A stretch of 19,093 nt of DNA from a bacterium (GTDB lineage Bacteria; Verrucomicrobiota; Verrucomicrobiae; JAJYAR01). How positions within the stretch are numbered: the stretch's first letter is position 1; every line of letters begins with the position of its first letter. Positions 13,211-19,093 of the stretch are shown piece after piece. The stretch covers positions 1 to 19,093 of the forward strand of contig JAJYAR010000010.1 of the NCBI GenBank assembly GCA_021779435.1, given 5' to 3'. A model generated the notes under the pieces. That model saw only the letters and a program-made list of their open reading frames with translations. It searched no databases and was not told the DNA's origin. Position numbers and translations under genes: made by a program.

Positions 13211-13606
13211 ATGACCGCCAGCGACAAATCAAAACTGACCGGCCTCAAGGTGCTGGTCATCGACGACAGCAAGACCATACGGCGCACGGCCGAAACGCTC
13301 CTCAGCAAGGAGGGGTGCGAGGTGTTCACCGCGATCGACGGTTTCGACGCCCTGTCCAAGATCGCCGATCACCAGCCGGACATCGTTTTCGTCGATATCA
13401 TGATGCCGCGCCTGGACGGTTATCAGACCTGTTCCTTGATCAAGCACAACAAGATCTTCAAGCAGATCCCGGTCATCATGCTCTCCAGCAAGGACGGACT
13501 GTTCGACCGCGCACGCGGTCGCATAGTCGGCTCGGAGCATTACCTGACCAAGCCGTTCACGAAGGACGAGCTGTTGGGGGCGATCGAAGCGCACGTGGGC
13601 AAATGA
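13211..13606 (+). CDS. pilG: Twitching motility response regulator PilG
   Basis: A stand-alone CheY-like receiver of the Pil-Chp system; in Pseudomonas PilG phosphorylated by ChpA promotes pilus extension and raises cAMP through CyaB. The 131-residue protein has the acidic pair at 18-19 (VIDDSKTIRRTAETLL), the phospho-acceptor Asp62 in FVDIMMPRLDGYQT, VIMLSSKDGLFDRARGRIVGS and the YLTKPF lysine. Similarity to remembered P. aeruginosa PilG is very high through the core. The frame is open from 13133, but ATG 13211 has AAGGA close upstream and matches the family start. It is the first gene of the rightward chemosensory operon, 13 bases before pilH. Confidence 0.96.
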   Translation: MTASDKSKLTGLKVLVIDDSKTIRRTAETLLSKEGCEVFTAIDGFDALSKIADHQPDIVFVDIMMPRLDGYQTCSLIKHNKIFKQIPVIMLSSKDGLFDRARGRIVGSEHYLTKPFTKDELLGAIEAHVGK

Positions 13607-13619
13607 CGGAGAATCCACG

Positions 13620-13985
13620 ATGGCACTGATCCTCATAGTCGACGATTCCCCCACCGAGGTCTTCGTGATGCAGAAGGCGCTCGAAAAACACGGCTTCAGG
13701 ACCGCGGCGGCCGAAAACGGCGCCGAGGGGATCCGAAAGGCGCGGGAGATGAAGCCGGACCTGATTTTCATGGACATTGTCATGCCGGGCGTCAACGGTT
13801 ATCAAGCGACGCGCACCCTGATCAACGACCCCGAGACCAGCCTGATTCCGATCATCATGGTGACGACGAAGGGCCAGGAGACCGACCGGGTCTGGGGATT
13901 GCGGCAAGGCGCCGTGGATTACATCGTCAAGCCGGTATCGGCGCAGGCCTTGGTCGAGAAGGCTCAAGCGGCGCTGTCCGTATGA
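13620..13985 (+). CDS. pilH: Twitching motility response regulator PilH
   Basis: The second CheY-like receiver of the Pil-Chp pathway, thought to counter PilG, acting as a phosphate sink or retraction-side output. The 121-residue protein has ILIVDDSPTE at the N-terminus, the phospho-acceptor Asp52 in FMDIVMPGVNGYQATR, IIMVTTKGQETDRVWGLRQGA, and the conserved lysine in YIVKPV. The VTTKxQETDxVWGxRQGA block is a PilH signature that separates it from PilG. GGAG lies about eight bases upstream of the ATG. It overlaps pilI by four bases (ATGA), so translation of the two is coupled. Confidence 0.96.
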   Translation: MALILIVDDSPTEVFVMQKALEKHGFRTAAAENGAEGIRKAREMKPDLIFMDIVMPGVNGYQATRTLINDPETSLIPIIMVTTKGQETDRVWGLRQGAVDYIVKPVSAQALVEKAQAALSV

Positions 13986-14560
13986 GCGCCGCCGACGCCG
14001 GTGCGGCGGCGAATCTTCGCGATCTGCGCGATCGGCCGTTCGAGTTGCTGCAGGAGCTCGAAAAGCGCAGCCGCGTAAACGGCACGAGCGCCGTCGCCGA
14101 GGCGAATGCCGGCCGCGAATGGGTCGGAGTGGCGTTTCGAATGGGCGGCGAGACGTTTCTCGTCGCCCGCGAGGAAACCCGGGAAGTGCTCGGCTATCCG
14201 GCCACGGTCACCCGCATTCCAGGCGCCAAGTCCTGGGTCAAGGGCCTCGCGAACATCCGCGGCCAGCTCTTGCCGATGATCGATCTGCGGCAGTTTCTGG
14301 GGAGCGGGATTGCCGCGGCGGGCCGCAATACGCGCGTCGTCGTCGTCAATCACCGCGAAATTCCGGTCGGCTTGATGGTCGACGAGGTCCATGGATTCCG
14401 GCGTTTCGCCGAAAAGGAATTCAGCGCCGACCCACCGCCGACGGTGATCCGCTGCGACAGCTACCTGGCCGGCGCATTCCGGCGCGGGGGCGAAGTCTGG
14501 CCGGTACTGAGTTTGAAGACGCTCGTCGAAAGCCAGGGGTTCTTACAGGCGGCGACCTGA
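13982..14560 (+). CDS. pilI: CheW-like adaptor PilI
   Basis: PilI links the receptor PilJ to the kinase ChpA in the polar chemosensory array. The 192-residue protein has an N-terminal segment with FELLQELEKRS (about 20-30), common to this subfamily, then a single CheW domain from about residue 45 to 185. Recognisable parts are GETFLVAREETREVL, GLANIRGQLLPMIDLRQFLG, RVVVVNHREIPVGLMVDEV and the closing WPVLSLKTLVES strand. Length is near that of Pseudomonas PilI. The start overlaps the pilH stop and has no strong Shine-Dalgarno, as expected for a reinitiating gene. It is followed by pilJ after 19 bases. Confidence 0.94.
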   Translation: MSAADAGAAANLRDLRDRPFELLQELEKRSRVNGTSAVAEANAGREWVGVAFRMGGETFLVAREETREVLGYPATVTRIPGAKSWVKGLANIRGQLLPMIDLRQFLGSGIAAAGRNTRVVVVNHREIPVGLMVDEVHGFRRFAEKEFSADPPPTVIRCDSYLAGAFRRGGEVWPVLSLKTLVESQGFLQAAT

Positions 14561-14579
14561 GCGCCGCCGGAATCGCAAC

Positions 14580-16652
14580 ATGACCAACGAAAAACCCACG
14601 AATACCTGGTCCAGCGTGTTGCCGGGACTCGCCGCGGCCGCCGCGCTCGGCATCGCCGCCGCCGCCGTGCTCACGCTGCTGGCGCGCGCACCCGGTGGCG
14701 GCGCCGCGCCGGGCGACGAATTGTCGCTCGTGCTGCAGCGCATTCCGTTCGAAGCCGGGAATGCGTTGCGGGGCGATCCTCTATCGTTCGACGAATTGGG
14801 CCGCACGCTGGCGCGGGAAGCGACGCTGCGCGGACAGGTCACCGGCGGCGCCGACGCGGCTGATTGGCGGAAGCTCGACTCGGCGGTCGGGACGATCGCG
14901 GCGTCGCGGACCGCGGTGCAGACGATTCAGTCGTCCAACAGGGACGCCCGTCGGCTCGCGCCGAAGCTGCTTTCCGAACTCGGCGACATGGCGAGCGCCG
15001 GCGGCGTGCAGAAGCTCGCCGGCATGAGTCATTACCTGGAGCGCTTCGAGTTGACCGTGCAGCGCATCCAGCAGGATCTGAGCGGACTGGCCGCGGGCGT
15101 CGGCGATGCGGCGCCCACCGCCCAGCGTCTGGCCGACAGCCTCGAATTTCTGAGCCAGGTCGTGCGCGGCTTGTCCGCTGGCGACGGCGCCGGCGCCGGC
15201 GCGGGCGCGGGCGCGGGCGCGGGTGGGCACCTGGACGCGTTCATGCAGCGCGACCGCGAATTCGTCGAAGTCGTCCGAAAAGCGATCGGCGCTTCCGAGC
15301 CCGTGTCGCGAGCCCAGGCCGCGGCACGCACGCTGCCCGCGCTCACCCAGGCGCTCGCGCGACCCTACGCCGCGCGAGCGGGCGCGCAGGCCGGATCGAT
15401 GGCCGCATACAGGCCGTGGATCCTCGCGTCCCTCGGGGTCTCGTTGTTTTGTCTGGCGGCGCTCGCGTGGGCCTATACCAAGGCGCTCGACCGGCGTCGC
15501 ACCGTCGAACAGCGGGTGCGCGAGAACGAGCGCAACCAGGAAGCGATCATGCGCCTGTTGGACGAATTGTCGAGTCTCGCCGACGGCGATCTGACCGTGC
15601 AGGCGACGGTGACCGAGGACATCACGGGCGCCATCGCCGATTCGATCAATTATGCGGTCGAGGCCTTGCGTGAGCTCGTAACGACGATCAATGAGGGTGC
15701 GATCCAGCTCGACGGCGCGATGAAACAGGCGCAGTCGGTTGCCGCGCACATGGCGAGGGCGAGCGCCGCGCAATCGCGGCAGATATCATCGGCCAGTGAA
15801 TCGATGGCCGAAATGGCGTCTTCCATCGAAGAAGTATCAGGAACCTCGGAGCGCTGCGCGGACGTCGCGCGTCACTCGGTGGACATCGCCCACAAGGGCG
15901 GCGACGCCGTTCGCCGCACGATCGACGGCATGAACACGATCCGCGAAACCATTCAGGAGACCAGCAAGCGCATCAAGCGGCTCGGAGAGAGTTCGCAGGA
16001 AATCGGCAATATCGTCGAATTGATCAACGACATCGCCGAGCAGACGAACATTCTCGCGCTGAACGCCTCGATCCAGGCGTCGATGGCCGGTGAGGCTGGA
16101 CGCGGCTTTGCTGTCGTCGCCGACGAGGTGCAGCGGCTCGCGGAGCGGGCGGCCAATGCGACGAAGCAAATCGAGGTTCTCGTGCGCACCATCCAAACCG
16201 ACACCAACGAGGCGGTCGTTTCGATGGAACGCAGCACGACCGATGTCGTCGGCGGTGCGCTGCTCGCCGAGAACGCCGGGGCTTCGCTCGAGGAAATCGA
16301 GCAGGTGTCCAATCAGATCGCGAGTCTCGTGCAGAACATTTCCGCAAGCGCCCGGCAGCAGGCCGCCGCGTCCGGCAACATCTCCAAGAACATGCAGGTG
16401 GTGCGCGAAATTTCGACTCAGACCGCGGAAGGATCGTCCGCGACCTCCGCCTCCATTTCTAAACTCGCCGCCCTCGCCGCACAGCTGCGCAAATCGGTCG
16501 CGGGCTTCCGCCTGCCCGATGTCGGCGGCGGCACCACGACGCTCGTCGGCTCCACGTCGACGCGATTGCCCGAACTGAAGGAGCCGCTCGTGCCCGGCGC
16601 AGGCGCCGGAATCGGCGGGAAGGTCCGCAAAGCCAGCGGCTTCGGCGCTTGA
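14580..16652 (+). CDS. pilJ: Methyl-accepting chemoreceptor PilJ of the type IV pilus system
   Basis: The sensory receptor of the Pil-Chp array, in the inner membrane. The 690-residue protein has TM1 at about 12-34, a periplasmic domain (about 35-278, PilJ-type, helical), TM2 at about 280-300, a HAMP-like linker at about 301-365, and a cytoplasmic MCP signalling hairpin whose tip is IAEQTNILALNASIQASMAG (485-504) followed by EAGRGFAVVADEVQRLAE. At 203-214 the periplasmic domain contains six consecutive Gly-Ala pairs encoded by a hexanucleotide repeat. Many receptors read NAAIEAA..GE at the tip; NASIQASMAGEAG is the PilJ form. In P. aeruginosa pilK (a CheR methyltransferase) follows; here chpA starts 23 bases after the stop, so no methylation enzyme is local. 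Confidence 0.95.
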   Translation: MTNEKPTNTWSSVLPGLAAAAALGIAAAAVLTLLARAPGGGAAPGDELSLVLQRIPFEAGNALRGDPLSFDELGRTLAREATLRGQVTGGADAADWRKLDSAVGTIAASRTAVQTIQSSNRDARRLAPKLLSELGDMASAGGVQKLAGMSHYLERFELTVQRIQQDLSGLAAGVGDAAPTAQRLADSLEFLSQVVRGLSAGDGAGAGAGAGAGAGGHLDAFMQRDREFVEVVRKAIGASEPVSRAQAAARTLPALTQALARPYAARAGAQAGSMAAYRPWILASLGVSLFCLAALAWAYTKALDRRRTVEQRVRENERNQEAIMRLLDELSSLADGDLTVQATVTEDITGAIADSINYAVEALRELVTTINEGAIQLDGAMKQAQSVAAHMARASAAQSRQISSASESMAEMASSIEEVSGTSERCADVARHSVDIAHKGGDAVRRTIDGMNTIRETIQETSKRIKRLGESSQEIGNIVELINDIAEQTNILALNASIQASMAGEAGRGFAVVADEVQRLAERAANATKQIEVLVRTIQTDTNEAVVSMERSTTDVVGGALLAENAGASLEEIEQVSNQIASLVQNISASARQQAAASGNISKNMQVVREISTQTAEGSSATSASISKLAALAAQLRKSVAGFRLPDVGGGTTTLVGSTSTRLPELKEPLVPGAGAGIGGKVRKASGFGA
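15186..15221 (+). repeat. Six-unit hexanucleotide repeat in the periplasmic domain of PilJ
   Basis: Two GGCGCC units followed by four GGCGCG units, all in the same register, encode (Gly-Ala)6 at PilJ residues 203-214; GGTGGG follows as a degenerate seventh unit. The unit length is a multiple of three, so slippage would change linker length without shifting frame. Confidence 0.9.
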
Positions 16653-16675
16653 GCCCAGGACGCCCGGACCCACCG

Positions 16676-19093
16676 ATGACCGATATCAGTTCGCAGACCC
16701 TGCACATCGTCGCCAAGGAGCTTGCCGCGACCTTGAATGAGGCGCGCGCCTCCCTCGAGGCGTATGCGGAAAGACCCGATCAGCGCGACCTGCTCGACCG
16801 ATGCGCCGAGCAGCTGCACGTGGCCCACGGGGTCCTGCGGCTGGTCGAAGTCTACGGGGCGGCATTGCTGGCGGAGGAGATGGAGCACGTCACGCGCTTC
16901 CTGCTCGAGTCGGCCGATGACGAGAAGCGGCAGACTGACGGCCTCGATGCGCTGATGCGCGCGATGGTGCAATTGCCGGCGTATCTGGAGCGCGTATTGT
17001 CCGGCGGCCGCGACCTGGCTCTCGTGCTGCTGCCGCTATTGAACGACTTGCGGTCCGTGCGAGGCAGTCCGTTGTTGTCCGAAGGGACCTTGCTGCTGCT
17101 GAACCTGAAGTCCGACCAGCCGGCCAAGCCCCAACAGGGGGGTGAGCCGCCGATTTCGGTTGCCCTGTGGGCCCGGCGGCTGCGTCCCCGCTTCCAGGTT
17201 GGATTACTCGGCTTGATTCGCGGGGAGCGCACCGAACAGAACCTCGAGATCATGGCCAAAGTCGCCGAGAAACTGGAGCAGGTTGCGACCACGCAGCCTG
17301 TGTTTCAGTTTTGGTGGGTCACAGGGGCCATTCTGGAGGCGCTGCGCGCGAACGGTCTCGATGCCAGCGCGACCTTGAAGCGCCTGCTCGGGCAGGCCGA
17401 CCGACAGATCAAGGCCCTGTATGAGGCGGGCGAGGCGCGCTATTGCGAGGATCCGCCGGTCGATCTGCTGAATAATCTGTTGTATTACGTCGCCCGCGCG
17501 TCGGTCGCAGGCGGCCGTATCGGCGCGGTCCGGGCTTCGTTCAAGCTCGCCGAATTGTTGCCGGTGGACGATTCGGTCGAGCAGGAACGGGCGAGCCTGT
17601 CGGCGCCGAGCGTCAAATTGATGCAGACCGTCGCAGCCGCGATCAAGGAGGACCTGGCCAAGGTCAAGGACGTCCTGGATATCTTCGTGCGGCGCGGCGG
17701 CGGGCGGACCGAGGAGCTCCGGCCGCAGTTGGAGCTGCTGAAGAAGATCAGCGACACGCTCGGCGTGCTCGGTCTCGGTGAATTGCGGCAGCGGGTGCAG
17801 CAAGAGATCGGCGATATGAACGCCATGCTCGCCTCCGGGCATGCGCCGCCAGAGGAGGCGCTGATCAAGGTGGCGGGCGTGCTGCTTTCGGTCGAAGACA
17901 GCCTCGACGATCAACTCGTCCGGTTGATCCTGCCCACCGCGGCAGCGGCCGGCGCCGAAGTGCCGGGAGACCTGGATTTCCGCCTGGTCAGCGAGGCGGT
18001 GCTGCGTGAGTGCACGGTCAATCTGGCGCGCATCAAGGAGGCGATCTCTGTCGCGGTGCAGAAATCCGGCGACTTGTCCCCGCAGGGATTGGATAACGTG
18101 CCGCAGCTGCTGCGGGGGATCACCGCGGGCTTGTTGATGCTCGGAAAGGGCCGCGCCGCGGAGCTGATGGAGGCGATCGGCATCCATGTGCGCCGGCTCG
18201 TCGAGCCGGGCACGCCGGCCGCCGATCCGTTGCGGCTGGAGCGCATCGCGGATGCGATCGTCAGCATCGAATATTACATGGAGACGATCCAGAGCGGCCG
18301 CAATGATCCCTGGTACATGCTGGACAATGCGGAAACCTGCATCAAGGCCTTGTCTGAGGACGTCGCGGCCCGTGTGCCCGCTCTCGATGCGCCCGCTGCG
18401 GACGCGGGTGCCGCGACTGTCCGGCTCGACGCAGAGCCGGGGACCGTGGCGCTTGCGAAAACGGTGCAATTGGCGCCGCCGAACGCCTCGAGCGTGGCGG
18501 CCGCGGACTCCGGCCTCGACCCGCAGCTGGTTGAACTGTTCATCGAGGAAGCCAAGGAGGAGATGGCTTCGATCGGTGCCAATTTCCCATTGTGGGAACA
18601 GAATCCGATGGACACCGACGCGCTGGTCACGCTGCGGCGCAGCTTCCATACGCTGAAGGGCAGCGGGCGCATGGTTGGGGCGCAGACGATCGGAGACCTG
18701 GCCTGGTCGATCGAGAATCTGCTGAATCGGATCATCGAGAAGACACTTTCGCGCACGCCGGCGATCGTGTCGGTGATGCGCGCGGCCGTCGGAGTCCTGC
18801 CGCAGGTCATCGAACAATTGGAAACCGGCCGACCGGCCGCGACTCCGGTCGATGAAATCATCGTGCGCGCCCACTCTTGCGCCGCGGCGCGCGACGCAGA
18901 AGAGCGAGCCGCCGCAGTCCCCGCGCCGGAGCCCACGGCCGAGCACGAGTCCGCCGCTGCCGCCGCTGCCGCCGCTGCGCCGGCCGCGGAAGCCGCGCAC
19001 ACGGCAATGGATCCGGCGCTGCACGACATCTACAGCAACGAAGCGGCGACGCACCTGGCGGTCATTCGCGCGTATCTGCAGAAGCGTGACGGG
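16676..19093 (+). CDS. chpA: Multi-Hpt chemosensory kinase ChpA, N-terminal 806 residues (cut by window edge)
   Basis: ChpA is the very large CheA-type hybrid histidine kinase of the Pil-Chp pathway (about 2,400 residues in P. aeruginosa). The frame is open from ATG 16676 to the last base with no stop. The N-terminal domain (about 1-130), with VEVYGAALLAEEMEHV and LALVLLPLLNDLRSVRGSPL, matches the remembered start of Pseudomonas ChpA. A long helical region follows to about 570. The first canonical Hpt domain spans about 610-715, with His658 in RRSFHTLKGSGRMVG as the phospho-acceptor. An Ala-rich linker (about 760-780, including three 9-base GCCGCTGCx units at 18953-18979) then leads to LHDIYSNEAATHLAVIRAYL, the beginning of a second Hpt. 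The kinase, CheW and receiver parts lie outside. The Shine-Dalgarno is weak. It is the fifth gene of the pilG operon. Confidence 0.93.
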   Translation, partial: MTDISSQTLHIVAKELAATLNEARASLEAYAERPDQRDLLDRCAEQLHVAHGVLRLVEVYGAALLAEEMEHVTRFLLESADDEKRQTDGLDALMRAMVQLPAYLERVLSGGRDLALVLLPLLNDLRSVRGSPLLSEGTLLLLNLKSDQPAKPQQGGEPPISVALWARRLRPRFQVGLLGLIRGERTEQNLEIMAKVAEKLEQVATTQPVFQFWWVTGAILEALRANGLDASATLKRLLGQADRQIKALYEAGEARYCEDPPVDLLNNLLYYVARASVAGGRIGAVRASFKLAELLPVDDSVEQERASLSAPSVKLMQTVAAAIKEDLAKVKDVLDIFVRRGGGRTEELRPQLELLKKISDTLGVLGLGELRQRVQQEIGDMNAMLASGHAPPEEALIKVAGVLLSVEDSLDDQLVRLILPTAAAAGAEVPGDLDFRLVSEAVLRECTVNLARIKEAISVAVQKSGDLSPQGLDNVPQLLRGITAGLLMLGKGRAAELMEAIGIHVRRLVEPGTPAADPLRLERIADAIVSIEYYMETIQSGRNDPWYMLDNAETCIKALSEDVAARVPALDAPAADAGAATVRLDAEPGTVALAKTVQLAPPNASSVAAADSGLDPQLVELFIEEAKEEMASIGANFPLWEQNPMDTDALVTLRRSFHTLKGSGRMVGAQTIGDLAWSIENLLNRIIEKTLSRTPAIVSVMRAAVGVLPQVIEQLETGRPAATPVDEIIVRAHSCAAARDAEERAAAVPAPEPTAEHESAAAAAAAAAPAAEAAHTAMDPALHDIYSNEAATHLAVIRAYLQKRDG

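Noticed and set aside
12478..13629. Long plus-strand open frame spanning the gshB/pilG gap
   Set aside because: It is antisense to gshB and out of frame with pilG; no conserved motif and no sensible start.
18953..18979. Three 9-base GCCGCTGCx units in chpA
   Set aside because: It encodes a poly-alanine linker between domains; such Ala-rich linkers are common in GC-rich genomes and need no special explanation.
17204..19054. Open frame of 616 codons on the minus strand opposite chpA
   Set aside because: The plus-strand frame holds the ChpA N-terminus and an Hpt domain; the opposite frame is Arg/His/Gln-rich with no domain.
1..19093. CRISPR array, tRNA/rRNA genes, insertion sequences, phage or defence genes
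   Set aside because: No regularly spaced repeats, no tRNA-like cloverleaf noticed, and no transposase, integrase or defence-type protein in any frame with recognisable motifs.

Overview
The window reads as a chromosomal segment of a GC-rich gammaproteobacterium. The gene order proC, yggS, pilT, pilU, ..., pyrB, ruvX, yqgE/algH, tonB-like, gshB, pilG, pilH, pilI, pilJ, chpA follows the type IV pilus and twitching-motility superlocus of Pseudomonas aeruginosa (about PA0393 to PA0413, from memory). No transposase, integrase, tRNA, rRNA or CRISPR array was seen. The organism is probably not a Pseudomonas: pilU is duplicated, pilK, pyrR and the pyrC-like gene are absent from their usual places, and a different set of genes sits between pilU and pyrB.

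Layout. At 1-1300 (minus), yggS and the start of proC form a small operon that leaves the window on the left. At 1350-4635 (plus), three PilT-family ATPase genes lie 1 and 3 bases apart: a canonical pilT, a canonical pilU, and a second diverged pilU-like gene. At 4622-9053 is an accessory block with two divergent pairs: a GT4-type glycosyltransferase (minus) and a small Mpo1/DUF962-like membrane protein (plus), then a membrane-anchored class III aminotransferase (minus) and phosphatidylserine decarboxylase (plus). At 9069-12975 (minus), gshB, tonB-like, yqgE, ruvX and pyrB are tightly packed or overlapping. At 13211-19093 (plus), pilG, pilH, pilI, pilJ and the first 806 codons of chpA form a chemosensory operon that leaves the window on the right.

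How the genes fit together. PilT and PilU power pilus retraction. PilJ (receptor), PilI (CheW-type adaptor), ChpA (multi-Hpt CheA-type kinase) and the response regulators PilG and PilH form the Pil-Chp pathway that controls pilus activity and, in Pseudomonas, cAMP. The TonB3-like protein has been tied to twitching in P. aeruginosa. The accessory block looks membrane-lipid related (one lipid biosynthesis enzyme, a lipid- or sugar-type glycosyltransferase, a candidate fatty-acid-oxidation membrane protein and a membrane-tethered aminotransferase), but joint function is inference only.

The most notable points are the third PilT/PilU paralogue with an altered P-loop, the membrane-anchored aminotransferase, an in-frame hexanucleotide repeat in the sensory domain of pilJ, and several unusually strong inverted repeats inside coding sequence (in ruvX, the aminotransferase and the glycosyltransferase).
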